Positions 1-8,744 are shown, counted from the first letter of the stretch. The stretch is 64,000 nt of DNA from Parabacteroides sp900760525 (GCF_049860805.1 NZ_CP187555.1:2976001-3040000), one strand, 5' to 3'. Notes: a model not told the origin generated them from the sequence alone. A program made the numbers and translations.

Positions 1-1
1 A

Positions 2-88
2 AAAACAAAACTGGAAGCCCTCATCAATTTCGTATGCAACGACCCGAACGGTCCGGTACGGCTTGTGAAGGTAACCGCAGAAAAATAA
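2..88 (+). CDS. C-terminal end of an unidentified gene
   Basis: An open frame enters from the left edge and stops with TAA at 86-88, giving 28 residues that end in NDPNGPVRLVKVTAEK. It lies 92 bp upstream of meaB on the same strand. Genes beside meaB are often methylmalonyl-CoA mutase subunits, but this tail does not look like the end of a B12-binding domain, so I make no functional call. That it is real coding sequence is inferred from the clean stop and from the heptad repeat that starts just after it, as in the other intercistronic gaps carrying that repeat. Confidence 0.5.
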   Translation, partial: KTKLEALINFVCNDPNGPVRLVKVTAEK

Positions 89-96
89 TTAATCAG

Positions 97-176
97 TTGA
101 AAGGTGAAAGTTGAAAATTGAAAGTTTAATAATCTTTCTCTCCCAACTTTCAACTCTCAACTCTCAACTTTCAATT
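97..176. repeat. heptad-built inverted repeat before meaB
   Basis: The left arm (97-127) is four heptads of the type TTGAAAG/GTGAAAG/TTGAAAA/TTGAAAG. The right arm (145-176) reads as TTGAAAG, TTGAGAG, TTGAGAG, TTGAAAG on the other strand. The arms can pair around a loop of about 17 nt, and the right arm ends 4 bp before the meaB ATG, so the hairpin would fill nearly the whole intercistronic gap. The same design recurs at 21323-21431 and 36274-36432. Confidence 0.8.
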
Positions 177-180
177 AAAT

Positions 181-1281
181 ATGCAACATCCCGAGAACGA
201 CGATCTGTACAGAGGATTAAAGGTGAATAAGGGAGTAGCCGATGTACCGACCGTAAATCCTTATCTGAAAAAAAGGATTCAACGCAAAGAATATACGCCC
301 TCCGAATTTGTTGAAGGTATCCTGAAGGGGAACATTACGATCCTCAGCCAGGCAGTGACGCTGGTGGAAAGTTCCAAATACGAACACCAGCAAGTAGCGC
401 AAGAGATTATCGAAAAATGCCTACCGCACGCAGGAAAGTCTGTCCGCATCGGTATCACCGGAGTGCCGGGAGCCGGTAAAAGTACGTCTATCGACGCGTT
501 CGGTATGCACTTGATAGGCGAAGGACGTAAACTGGCAGTGTTGGCAATCGACCCGAGCAGCGAACGCTCGAAAGGCAGTATCCTCGGCGACAAAACCCGT
601 ATGGAGGCTTTGTCACGCGAAAAAAATGCTTTCATCCGCCCTTCACCTTCGGCAGGATCCCTGGGTGGCGTCGCCCGCAAAACACGCGAGACGATCGTCC
701 TTTGCGAAGCAGCCGGATTCGACACGGTATTTGTTGAAACGGTCGGTGTCGGACAAAGCGAAACGGCCGTCCACTCGATGGTCGACTTCTTCCTGCTGAT
801 CCAACTCGCCGGTACCGGAGACGAATTGCAAGGTATCAAACGCGGTATTATGGAGATGGCAGACGGCATCATCATCAATAAAGCGGATGGCGACAACCTC
901 GAAAAGGCCAAATTAGCGGCAGCCCAGTTCCGCAACGCCCTGCACCTGTTCCCCGCGCCCGAATCCGGTTGGTTCCCGAAAGTATTGACTTATTCAGGTT
1001 ACTACAATCTGGGGATTAAAGAAATCTGGGACATGGTCGGAGAATATATGGAATTTACCAAAAAGAACGGCTACTTCAACTACAAGCGCAACGAACAGGC
1101 CAAGTACTGGATGTACGAAAGCATCAACGACACGCTCCGCGAAACGTTCTACCACAACCCGGCTGTGGAAAACATGCTGAGCTTCACGGAGCAGCAGGTA
1201 TTGAATAACGAGATCAGCTCGTTCGTCGCTGCCAAACGGATGATGGACCTGTTTTTGGAGAATCTGTCTGCTAAGAAATAA
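181..1281 (+). CDS. meaB: methylmalonyl-CoA mutase-associated GTPase MeaB
   Basis: This is a G3E-family P-loop GTPase (ArgK/MeaB) that guards and helps reactivate adenosylcobalamin-dependent methylmalonyl-CoA mutase in the cytoplasm, in the succinate-propionate route typical of Bacteroidales. The Walker A motif GVPGAGKS is at residues 94-101, IDPSS at 123-127, the switch/Walker B region ETVGVGQSE at 186-194 and the guanine-specificity motif NKADGD at 233-238. At 366 residues it is slightly longer than many homologues because of a roughly 40-residue N-terminal extension. The ATG at 181 follows a heptad inverted repeat and no Shine-Dalgarno is evident, which is normal in this phylum. The mutase genes themselves are not in the window. 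Confidence 0.95.
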   Translation: MQHPENDDLYRGLKVNKGVADVPTVNPYLKKRIQRKEYTPSEFVEGILKGNITILSQAVTLVESSKYEHQQVAQEIIEKCLPHAGKSVRIGITGVPGAGKSTSIDAFGMHLIGEGRKLAVLAIDPSSERSKGSILGDKTRMEALSREKNAFIRPSPSAGSLGGVARKTRETIVLCEAAGFDTVFVETVGVGQSETAVHSMVDFFLLIQLAGTGDELQGIKRGIMEMADGIIINKADGDNLEKAKLAAAQFRNALHLFPAPESGWFPKVLTYSGYYNLGIKEIWDMVGEYMEFTKKNGYFNYKRNEQAKYWMYESINDTLRETFYHNPAVENMLSFTEQQVLNNEISSFVAAKRMMDLFLENLSAKK

Positions 1282-1320
1282 ATAGAAATACACAATACCG
1301 GTCTTATCCGGTCACAAAGC

Positions 1321-1382
1321 TGTGTCAAAACAGTCCCGTTCCCGCACTTGACACGGGATCGCATAAGAACTGTTTTGACACA
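1321..1382. repeat. 14-bp perfect inverted repeat element
   Basis: TGTGTCAAAACAGT at 1321-1334 is matched exactly by its reverse complement at 1369-1382. The 34-bp centre contains a smaller nested dyad (CCCG at 1341-1344 with CGGG at 1354-1357) and another TTGACAC. It sits between the meaB stop and the metallophosphatase start, on the same strand. No T-run follows, so it is not a typical intrinsic terminator; it could be a dispersed palindromic element or an mRNA processing or stability hairpin. Confidence 0.7.
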
Positions 1383-1406
1383 CATTCTTTATTAATCTAA
1401 ATTATC

Positions 1407-3812
1407 ATGGAAAAGAAAAAACTTATACTGCTATTACTAAGTTGTGCGGCAATCACGGAGGCTCATGCAGCCTATCAAGGTCGCGTGTATATAGATTCCA
1501 ATCAAAACGGGATTTATGACAAAGGAGAGAAAGTTTTAAAAGACGTCCGGGTGTCCGACGGATTAAACGTAGTTAAAACAAATACCGAAGGTGTTTACAC
1601 ACTCCCCGGACACGAACGGGAACGGTTTATCTTCATCACTACTCCTTCCGGCTACAGGACAGACAACCGGTATTACCAACGGATCGAAGGGACGGAACAA
1701 GCATACGATTTCGGGCTGCAACCCTGGAAAGGACGCATCAAGCCGGATGGCAATCACAAGTTCATCCATATTTCCGATACTGAAATATTCAATACGGAAA
1801 ACCAGGAAGACTGGGCGAATAACATCCGGGATTACGCGGCCAATCAGGATATCGCATTTATCATCCACACCGGCGACATCTGTTATGAAAACGGATTGAA
1901 GAGCCATATCCATCTGATGAATACGTCCAATATGGACTGCCCGATGTTCTACTGTGTCGGCAACCATGACCTGGTAAAAGGAAAATACGGGGAAGAAGTA
2001 TTTGAAAATGTCTACGGGCCGGTTTATTATTCTTTCGATTTCGGAAACGTCCATTATGTCGTAACCCCGATGGCAGGAGGCGATTACCAGCCCGGCTATA
2101 CAAAAGAAGACCTATACCGTTGGTTAAAGAACGACCTGGCGCAGGTTCCGGCAGAAAAGCCGGTCGTCGTTTTCAATCATGACTTGCTGACTTACGGCAA
2201 TGACTTTGTTTTCGGCATCAACGAGAATGAGAAGGTCAACCTGAACGAACATAACCTGAAAGCCTGGTTGTACGGCCATTGGCACAATCATTTCGTACGC
2301 AGGCAAGGAGAAGTCTTAACCATATCGACAGCGACACTCGATAAAGGGGGAATCGACCACTCGACTTCTGCCTTCCGCGTGATAAACGTAGACCGGAAAG
2401 GGGATATCCGAACAACCCTCCGCTATACATATATAAATAAGTCCATTGAAATTGCCTCGATCGCAAATGATGCAAGTGCAATGACGGCGGACGGAAAGGT
2501 TCCGGTATCGGTCAACACATACAATGCGGTTGCTCCCGCCGTACGTGTCACTTACAGTTGTACCATGGACGGCAAGACTGTCTTGCCGGAAACGCAGCTT
2601 ACTCAAAATACAGACTGGAACTGGTCCGGAATGGCCAAGCTCCCGGCAGACTGTAAAGGCAAACGTGTTTTCATCACAGCAAAAGCGTTGTTCAACAATG
2701 GAGAAATAGCAGTCAGCCGTTCCTCTTTCTTGTCCCAGCCGGAAGAGATTGGCGGAACTCCGCAACTGGCTTGGATCCGTAATGTAAATGCCAACCTGTA
2801 CTTTTCTTCTCCGGTCGTTGCCGGCGGCAAAGTATATGCCGCTTCTGTCGATGAAGATTTGAAGGGAGAAGGCGCAGTCTTCGCTCTGGATGCAAAGACA
2901 GGTGAATTACAATGGAAGTATCCGGTTCGCAACTCCATCAAGAATACGATTGCCGTAGACGAAGGAACCGTCTTCGCGCAGGATGCGGAAGGTTATTTAT
3001 ACGCTATCGATGCACAGACCGGCAGACTTAAATGGGACAAAAAGATGAATGTTGCCGGTCTTCCCGTCCTGGTTGACGGATTGACAGCCGCTAATGGTAT
3101 TGTCTATGCCGGAAGCGGAAAAGCATTCGGGGCGTACAACGGGAAAACAGGCGAAGCTATCTGGTTGAACAAAGGCTGGCCGCAAGGAGAAGCCACGACA
3201 TCTACCCCTCTGCTTGCAAACGATGTTATCGTTTCAGGCGCTAACTGGCGGGGCTTCTACGGCAACGATGCAAAAACGGGAGAACTGCTCTGGAAACTCG
3301 ATAAAGACGGGATCACAGACAGAGGTGCAACGCCGGCTTGTGTCGGCAACCTGCTTTACGTCGCTTCCCGCCAGTCTTTATTCATCATCGACAGCCGTCG
3401 GGGAAAGGTGATTGTCCGCAAAGAATTGCCATTCAATGTTCAGGTTAATTCCACTCCATTAGTCACGGACAACCTGATTATTCTCGGAACGCAAACAGAC
3501 GGTCTGGTAGCACTCGACCGTGAAACATTTGAAGTCAAATGGAAAGCTCAAACTTCACCGGCACTGGTTTATACCGCTCCTTACTCCCGCCATCCCGTCG
3601 CTACTATCGAAACAAGCCCTCTGCTTGTCGGAGGTACGGTTTACTTCGGCGCATCCGACGGCATTATCTATGGAGTCGATCCCCAAAACGGAAAAACGAC
3701 CTGGAAGCACAAAACAGGAGCTCCGCTATTCTCTACATTCACAACAGACGGCAATATGATTTTCGCTACCGACTTCGGAGGGAATGTCTATGCTTTCAGA
3801 TGCAACAAATAA
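1407..3812 (+). CDS. secreted metallophosphatase fused to a PQQ-type beta-propeller
   Basis: This is an 801-residue exported protein. After a signal peptide (1-21) comes a SdrD-like/MetallophosN domain (about 24-105, with the YIDSNQNGIYDKGE motif). The calcineurin-like phosphoesterase domain (about 115-300) shows GD 156-157, GNHD 185-188, NHD 257-259 and GHWHNH 290-295. A MetallophosC-like segment follows, and then from about 450 at least seven repeats ending in TGxxxW-like motifs, characteristic of PQQ/WD-like propellers. The first metal motif reads SDTE (123-126) where the family usually has DxH, so metal binding at that site may be altered. A periplasmic or surface location is inferred from the signal peptide. 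The substrate cannot be deduced. A strong bidirectional terminator follows. Confidence 0.88.
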   Translation: MEKKKLILLLLSCAAITEAHAAYQGRVYIDSNQNGIYDKGEKVLKDVRVSDGLNVVKTNTEGVYTLPGHERERFIFITTPSGYRTDNRYYQRIEGTEQAYDFGLQPWKGRIKPDGNHKFIHISDTEIFNTENQEDWANNIRDYAANQDIAFIIHTGDICYENGLKSHIHLMNTSNMDCPMFYCVGNHDLVKGKYGEEVFENVYGPVYYSFDFGNVHYVVTPMAGGDYQPGYTKEDLYRWLKNDLAQVPAEKPVVVFNHDLLTYGNDFVFGINENEKVNLNEHNLKAWLYGHWHNHFVRRQGEVLTISTATLDKGGIDHSTSAFRVINVDRKGDIRTTLRYTYINKSIEIASIANDASAMTADGKVPVSVNTYNAVAPAVRVTYSCTMDGKTVLPETQLTQNTDWNWSGMAKLPADCKGKRVFITAKALFNNGEIAVSRSSFLSQPEEIGGTPQLAWIRNVNANLYFSSPVVAGGKVYAASVDEDLKGEGAVFALDAKTGELQWKYPVRNSIKNTIAVDEGTVFAQDAEGYLYAIDAQTGRLKWDKKMNVAGLPVLVDGLTAANGIVYAGSGKAFGAYNGKTGEAIWLNKGWPQGEATTSTPLLANDVIVSGANWRGFYGNDAKTGELLWKLDKDGITDRGATPACVGNLLYVASRQSLFIIDSRRGKVIVRKELPFNVQVNSTPLVTDNLIILGTQTDGLVALDRETFEVKWKAQTSPALVYTAPYSRHPVATIETSPLLVGGTVYFGASDGIIYGVDPQNGKTTWKHKTGAPLFSTFTTDGNMIFATDFGGNVYAFRCNK

Positions 3813-3833
3813 ATAGAGTTGGATTCTATATAT

Positions 3834-3870
3834 AAAAAGCCCCGCGAATGAAATATTCGCGGGGCTTTTT
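3834..3870. terminator. bidirectional intrinsic terminator
   Basis: A hairpin with arms AAAAAGCCCCGCGAAT and ATTCGCGGGGCTTTTT and a tiny loop lies between the converging metallophosphatase and pfkA genes. The A-run on one side and T-run on the other let it serve both strands. Confidence 0.92.
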
Positions 3871-3890
3871 ATATGCTTGTTAATGACAAA

Positions 3891-4871
3891 TCAAATAGAA
3901 GAAATACGAAGCGTATTCAACAGATCGCGATTGATCGGTTTGTCATTCTTGATTGCTTTGGAGAAAGGAACGTAAACAATTTCATCGTTTTGGATACCCA
4001 TCATCACGTTACGCTGGTCATCCAGCAATGCATCGACGGCAGCCACTCCCATACGAGTAGCCAGAATACGGTCCTGTGCCGTCGGCGAACCACCACGTTG
4101 CAAGTGTCCCAGGATAGAAACCCGTACGTCGAACTGCGGATATTCGCGTTCTACACGTTCGGCAACTCCCATAGCGCCACCGGTCACTTCGCTTTCCGCC
4201 ACCAGCACGATACTACTGTTCTTGGATTTGCGGAAACCGTTTTCGATCATTTCCGCCAACTGGTCCTTCTCAAGAGAGATTTCCGGGATGATAGCTGCTT
4301 CGGCGCCCGATGCAATCGCACCGTTCAAGGCAAGGAAACCCGCGTCACGTCCCATCACTTCGATAAAGAACAAACGGTCATGTGAGGTTGCCGTGTCACG
4401 GATTTTATCGACACACTCCATGATTGTGTTCAATGCCGTGTCATAGCCGATCGTAATATCCGTGCCATACAAGTCATTATCGATCGTACCGGGCAAGCCG
4501 ACAATCGGATAATTAAACTCTTGGGCAAAGATACGGGCACCTGTCAGTGTTCCGTCACCTCCAATGGCAACCAAGGCATCGATACCATGCTCCATCAGTT
4601 TGTCGTAGGCCTGCTTACGGCCTTCCGGTGTCTTAAACTCTGCACAACGGGCCGTCTTCAGGATAGTACCGCCACGCTGAATAATATTACTTACGTTCTG
4701 AGTCTTGAAATCTTCAATTTCGTCGGTTATCAAACCTTTGTATCCACGATAGATACCCTTAACGGACATTCCGTTGTAAATAGCGGAACGTGTCACTGCA
4801 CGAATGGCAGCGTTCATTCCGGGAGCATCACCTCCGGACGTTAAAATGCCAATACACTTAACTGCAGACAT
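3891..4871 (-). CDS. pfkA: ATP-dependent 6-phosphofructokinase
   Basis: Catalyses fructose 6-phosphate + ATP to fructose 1,6-bisphosphate, the committed step of glycolysis, in the cytoplasm. At 326 residues it has bacterial PfkA length. GGDAPGMN (13-20), GGDGT (104-108), PGTIDND (127-133) and MGRDAGFLAL (173-182) are all present. The G after GGD and the PGTIDND form (not PKTIDND) mark the ATP-using rather than the pyrophosphate-using branch. It is the last gene of the minus-strand run porQ-cmk-ispH-pfkA, but the 96-bp gap before it contains its own -7 element, so it can be transcribed separately. Confidence 0.97.
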   Translation of the reverse strand: MSAVKCIGILTSGGDAPGMNAAIRAVTRSAIYNGMSVKGIYRGYKGLITDEIEDFKTQNVSNIIQRGGTILKTARCAEFKTPEGRKQAYDKLMEHGIDALVAIGGDGTLTGARIFAQEFNYPIVGLPGTIDNDLYGTDITIGYDTALNTIMECVDKIRDTATSHDRLFFIEVMGRDAGFLALNGAIASGAEAAIIPEISLEKDQLAEMIENGFRKSKNSSIVLVAESEVTGGAMGVAERVEREYPQFDVRVSILGHLQRGGSPTAQDRILATRMGVAAVDALLDDQRNVMMGIQNDEIVYVPFSKAIKNDKPINRDLLNTLRISSI

Positions 4872-4898
4872 AGCGTCTTATATTTTATATGTTCGCGG

Positions 4899-4906
4899 CA
4901 AAAGTA
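4899..4906 (-). promoter_or_regulatory. Bacteroidota -7 element for pfkA
   Basis: On the minus strand the sequence reads TACTTTTG, matching TAnnTTTG, 28 bp upstream of the pfkA start. No convincing -33 TTTG box lies at the expected 19-bp distance, so the call rests on the -7 match and position. Confidence 0.5.
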
Positions 4907-4967
4907 ATAATTATTTGCCAAAAAGCTGTCTATTTTCCAAAACTTCATCAAATCTTAACCCGAAAAG

Positions 4968-5840
4968 TCAGCGGTTGGCATTCAACTCACGGATACGCAC
5001 AGCCACTTCCTCCATCAACCATTTCGGAGTGGATGTAGCTCCACACACACCGACACTGTTCACACCCTCCGGCAGCGGTTCGGTAATTTCCTTCGCCTCC
5101 GAGATGAAGACCATGTTCGGGTTTGCCTTCCGGCATTCTTCCAGCAGCATCTTACCATTGGAACTTTTCTTTCCGGCAACAAAATACACCCAATCATGCC
5201 TGGAAGCAAACGTCTTGATGTTCGGCAACCGGTTGGCGACCTGGCGGCAGATCGTATCGAAATATTCGAATTGAACTCCGTCCGCAATACGCCGTCGGAT
5301 TTCAGCCACTACTTCGCGGAACCCGTCCAACGACTTGGTCGTCTGTGAGAACAGGCAGATGTTCCGGTTAAAATCAAGACGGTCGAGGTCCTCCACCTTC
5401 TCGATAACGACAGCAGTGCCTTCCGTTTGCCCGACTAAACCGTTCACCTCGGCATGCCCTTTCTTTCCGTAGATCACAACCTGCGTACGGCTATCGCGCG
5501 TAGCCACATAACATTTATGGATCTTACGCTGCAATTGGAGCACCACCGGACAGGTCGCATCTACGATCGTGATGTTGTTCTGCCGGGCAATCTCGTAGGT
5601 CGACGGCGGCTCTCCATGTGCCCGAAGCAAGACCTTTTCGCCTTTCAGGCGGGTAAACTCGTCGTGCTCGATCGTCCGCAGTCCCGACTCCTCGAGCCGT
5701 TCCACTTCCAGGCTGTTGTGCACGATGTCCCCGAGACAATACAACCTGTCCGTATTTTTCAGTTCACGTTCGGCACTTTCGATAGCTGTCACCACACCAA
5801 AACAAAAACCGGAACCTTTATCTATCTCGACTTCTATCAT
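4968..5840 (-). CDS. ispH: 4-hydroxy-3-methylbut-2-enyl diphosphate reductase
   Basis: Last enzyme of the MEP isoprenoid pathway: a [4Fe-4S] enzyme that reduces HMBPP to IPP and DMAPP. The three cluster cysteines are visible as C13 (GFCFGV), C97 (DATCPV) and about C198 (DTICRQ). The substrate-site residues H41, H75 (RAHGEPPS), H129 and E131 (GHAEVNG) and the SQTT motif near 165-168 are also present. It has normal length (290 residues). It starts 2 bp after the cmk stop, so the two genes are surely co-transcribed; this pairing is common in Bacteroidales. Confidence 0.96.
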   Translation of the reverse strand: MIEVEIDKGSGFCFGVVTAIESAERELKNTDRLYCLGDIVHNSLEVERLEESGLRTIEHDEFTRLKGEKVLLRAHGEPPSTYEIARQNNITIVDATCPVVLQLQRKIHKCYVATRDSRTQVVIYGKKGHAEVNGLVGQTEGTAVVIEKVEDLDRLDFNRNICLFSQTTKSLDGFREVVAEIRRRIADGVQFEYFDTICRQVANRLPNIKTFASRHDWVYFVAGKKSSNGKMLLEECRKANPNMVFISEAKEITEPLPEGVNSVGVCGATSTPKWLMEEVAVRIRELNANR

Positions 5841-5842
5841 GG

Positions 5843-6535
5843 CTACTCCGCTGTGATTACCTTCTTATACTGTTCCAAAAGCCAAGCCTTCTGCCCGGCA
5901 ACCGTCATATACGAGTTATCCAGTTCCAATGCATCGTCTGCTTTGCGGAGAGGGCTCTCGGCACGCGTCATGTCGATATGGTCGCGTGTCTTCACATTTT
6001 CAAGGACTTCCTCAAAAGAAGCCGCCTCCCCTTTGGCTTTCAGTTCGTCCAAACGCCGCTGAGCACGCACTTCCGGACTGGCTGTCACGTAAATCTTGAG
6101 TTCCGCATCCGGGAAAACGACCGTGCCGATATCCCGGCCGTCCATCACGATCCCTTTCGCTTTTCCCATCTCCTGCTGCTTGGCAACCATCGCACGGCGT
6201 ACAAACCCCAGGGCCGCGATCAGGCTTACCCGGTTGGCGACTTCCATCCCGCGGATCTCCTTCTCCACTTTCACACCGTTCAGATAGGTGTCGGGGCGCC
6301 CGGTTTCCGGATTAAAACGGAAAGATATATCGATATCGCCCATAGCGTCCTGCAATTTGTTTTCATCGATTACCCCGTCCATAAAGAATCCATGCTGCAG
6401 ACTGTACAACGTAACCGCCCGGTACATGGCTCCGGTGTCGATATAGGTATATCCCAGTTCCTTTGCCAAATCTTTTGCCATCGTGCTCTTCCCCGTGGAA
6501 GAGACACCGTCTATCGCTATAATTATTTTTTTCAT
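5843..6535 (-). CDS. cmk: cytidylate kinase
   Basis: Phosphorylates CMP and dCMP to the diphosphates with ATP. The P-loop GVSSTGKS is at residues 10-17, followed by a NMP-binding region with YIDTGAMYRAV (about 31-41). The conserved DGRDIGTVVFPDA segment is near 131-143 and the arginine-bearing lid and TRDHIDMTRAESPL motifs follow. At 230 residues it matches the long (type I) Cmk. It is followed 2 bp later by ispH and preceded by a gap containing a tandem palindromic array after porQ. Confidence 0.96.
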   Translation of the reverse strand: MKKIIIAIDGVSSTGKSTMAKDLAKELGYTYIDTGAMYRAVTLYSLQHGFFMDGVIDENKLQDAMGDIDISFRFNPETGRPDTYLNGVKVEKEIRGMEVANRVSLIAALGFVRRAMVAKQQEMGKAKGIVMDGRDIGTVVFPDAELKIYVTASPEVRAQRRLDELKAKGEAASFEEVLENVKTRDHIDMTRAESPLRKADDALELDNSYMTVAGQKAWLLEQYKKVITAE

Positions 6536-6630
6536 CGCTACATATATATATTAATGTATAGGGAATGCAAAGATAAAACTTTTACCGTTACCCAATAAGA
6601 ACATCCCGGCAATCCGGTATGTTTTCCTGT

Positions 6631-6720
6631 CGTTTCCTGCCGAGGGAACTGCCGTTTCCTGCCTGGGGAACTCGCGTTCCCTGCACGGGAAACTTTTGTT
6701 TCCTTGGTGAGGAAACTCCA
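6631..6720. repeat. tandem array of 22-bp imperfect palindromes (4 units)
   Basis: Units lie at 6631-6652, 6653-6674, 6675-6696 and 6697 to about 6719. Each runs GTTTCC(T)...GGGAAC or GGAAAC, so every unit is itself an imperfect dyad. Units 1 and 2 are nearly identical; 3 and 4 are diverged but compensated (TTCCC...GGGAAA). The array sits between the porQ stop and the cmk start, both on the minus strand. Confidence 0.8.
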
Positions 6721-6774
6721 ATAGGTTGCTTTATAAGCAATTACAGAAAGGAGAAAAAAGAGAGGAAAAACGCA

Positions 6775-7767
6775 TCAAAAATCGCTAATCGTAGTGGAGA
6801 TGCTCAGCATCATGGAGAGGGCCGAAGGATGGTATTTGGCAACGGAAAAGCCCACGTCGAACATCCTAATCCGCACACCGGCACCACCGGAGAAACCGGC
6901 GAAGGCATTCCCGCCCTGCAATTTCATATCCAATGCCGTTTTAGGATTATATCCGATACCGAGCCAGAAGTTGTCGGAAGGAACATAGTCGACACCGATC
7001 ACCAAGTGTTTCACAAAAGATTTGAAAAAATTATCCCCTGTATATTCTTTATCGTTATCGTCTATGTAATCGATCTTCCATTTCGTCAGATACTGCGCGG
7101 TGAGCGACAAGCGAATCGGTGCATGCGCCATCTGCTTGGTGATTCCCAGCTGGATATCCCAGGGCATTTTCTGGCGCTCGTCTTCATAAGCCTTTAGTTG
7201 CGCACCGATATTCTTGAAAGCAAAGCCGAAAGAGAATCCTTTTTCAGAATCATAATAGCTCAAGCCGGCATCGACAGCCAACCCGATCGACGTATAATCC
7301 CCGATGCCCGAATACAAAAACTTCAACGAAGCCCCGCCACGCCAGCGCTCGGAAAGGTCATACGAAAAGAAACCGTTCAAACTGATATCCTTTGCCGTAA
7401 AATCGCCCGTCGGAAGACCTTCCTCCGACATTCCCCGTATCTTTCCCTGGCTGAAAAACGAAGCTCCCACACCCCAGGCGCCTTTTTCCTTATACGCCTT
7501 GGTAAAAAGGGCGCTGCCGACATTAATATCCGATATGTAATTCAGATAATTCAGATTGACCATTTTATCCATCTCGGCTCCCAACAAAGCCGGGTTATGA
7601 AAAATCAGGGAAGGGTCCCGTTCGATCAAAGACATCGTATTGCCTCCCATCGCATTGGCCCTTGCCGAAGAAGGATAACGGAGAAAGGTATATCCGGTGT
7701 CGCCGGTTTGTGCGACTACAGACTCCAACAAAAAGGAAAAGAAGAGTATAAATAGAATATTTCTCAT
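6775..7767 (-). CDS. porQ: type IX secretion system protein PorQ
   Basis: Predicted outer-membrane beta-barrel of the PorV/PorQ family. In Porphyromonas PorQ works with PorV, PorU and PorZ in the attachment complex that anchors type IX secretion cargo. I start it at the ATG at 7767 because that gives a clear signal peptide (MRNILFILFFSFLLESVVAQ); an in-frame extension to 7884 would bury it. The N-terminal motif GYTFLRYPSSARANAMGG and the NPALL segment are typical of the family. The mature protein alternates hydrophobic residues as a barrel should, and the length (330) fits. The porQ-cmk-ispH order is, from memory, shared with related genomes. Confidence 0.85.
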   Translation of the reverse strand: MRNILFILFFSFLLESVVAQTGDTGYTFLRYPSSARANAMGGNTMSLIERDPSLIFHNPALLGAEMDKMVNLNYLNYISDINVGSALFTKAYKEKGAWGVGASFFSQGKIRGMSEEGLPTGDFTAKDISLNGFFSYDLSERWRGGASLKFLYSGIGDYTSIGLAVDAGLSYYDSEKGFSFGFAFKNIGAQLKAYEDERQKMPWDIQLGITKQMAHAPIRLSLTAQYLTKWKIDYIDDNDKEYTGDNFFKSFVKHLVIGVDYVPSDNFWLGIGYNPKTALDMKLQGGNAFAGFSGGAGVRIRMFDVGFSVAKYHPSALSMMLSISTTISDF

Positions 7768-7944
7768 ATTTCTCTGGTAAAATGCATACAAAGATAAATA
7801 AATACGGGTATATACGTCCCAATTACAGAAACGGGAAAAAGCCGAAAAAGGTATATGAGAGCTATTATTTTTATTCCCAGTCAAAAAAAAAGTAAAAATA
7901 GCGTATATTTAATACGAATTATTCGGATTTAAAAAATAACTCCG

Positions 7945-7952
7945 TATATTTG
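7945..7952 (+). promoter_or_regulatory. -7 element upstream of the TonB-like gene
   Basis: TATATTTG matches TAnnTTTG 37 bp before the ATG at 7990, in the divergent porQ/tonB gap. The -33 region is poor (TTCGG at best). Nothing else is recognisable in this 222-bp AT-rich gap. Confidence 0.5.
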
Positions 7953-7989
7953 TCGCAAAAGAAAAACACATCTTTAAACATTAAGAGAT

Positions 7990-8679
7990 ATGGAAGTTAA
8001 GAAATCACCAAAAGCGGACCTGGAAAGAGGTAAGACGATGGGTATCCTGATGGGTATGATCGTCGGACTTGCAGTACTGTTCGTTGGCTTCGAATGGAGC
8101 GACCGTGAGATCACAATCGTCCAAGATCAGGGCGTTGCTGATATCATCGCGGAAGAAGAAGTTGAAATCACGAGACCGGAGGATACTCCTCCCCCTCCTC
8201 CGCCACCCCCTGCACCTGCAGCTGCAGAAGTATTAAACGTTGTAGAAGATGACGTCAAGTTGGACGATGTCGAGATCATTTCTTCGGAAGACGATGCATC
8301 ATCGGCACAGGTTGAAGCCTATACGCCTCCAGCAGTAGTTGAAGAAGAAGAAGAATCTTCACAGCAGATCTTTACGGTTGTAGAAACAATGCCCGAATTC
8401 CCGGGTGGACAGGGTGCTTTGTTGCAATACCTGGCAAAATCTATCAAATATCCGGTTATTGCCCAGGAAAACGGTATTCAGGGTCGCGTATCCTGCTCGT
8501 TTGTGGTCAACAAAGACGGTTCTATTGTAGATGCAGAAGTTATCCGCGGAGTAGACCCTTCATTGGATAAAGAAGCTCTCCGTGTGATCAACAGCATGCC
8601 GAAATGGTCACCGGGTAAACAGAGAGGTAAACCCGTACGTGTTAAATACACAGTGCCTGTTACTTTCAGACTGCAATAA
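7990..8679 (+). CDS. tonB: TonB-family energy transducer
   Basis: A 229-residue inner-membrane protein with one N-terminal transmembrane helix (about 17-36), a proline-rich spacer (TPPPPPPPPAPAAA, 66-79), an acidic periplasmic stretch with EEEEE, and a C-terminal TonB domain (about 133-229; PEFPGG, YP, GxVxxxFxVxxDGSI, PVRVKYTVPVTF). TonB proteins transmit proton-motive force from ExbB-ExbD to outer-membrane SusC/TonB-dependent receptors. The exbB-X-exbD-exbD operon lies 2 kb downstream on the same strand, so this is a good partner candidate. It has its own promoter and terminator and so is a single-gene unit. Confidence 0.9.
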   Translation: MEVKKSPKADLERGKTMGILMGMIVGLAVLFVGFEWSDREITIVQDQGVADIIAEEEVEITRPEDTPPPPPPPPAPAAAEVLNVVEDDVKLDDVEIISSEDDASSAQVEAYTPPAVVEEEEESSQQIFTVVETMPEFPGGQGALLQYLAKSIKYPVIAQENGIQGRVSCSFVVNKDGSIVDAEVIRGVDPSLDKEALRVINSMPKWSPGKQRGKPVRVKYTVPVTFRLQ

Positions 8680-8696
8680 TAACATGTAAATATGAC

Positions 8697-8727
8697 AAAA
8701 AAGGCTGCTTCAATCGCAGCCTTTTTT
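8697..8727 (+). terminator. intrinsic terminator after tonB
   Basis: Arms AAAAAAGGCTGC and GCAGCCTTTTTT surround a short loop 18 bp past the tonB stop. The next gene begins 17 bp after the T-run. Confidence 0.9.
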
Positions 8728-8744
8728 ATTTAAACAAAAAATCT

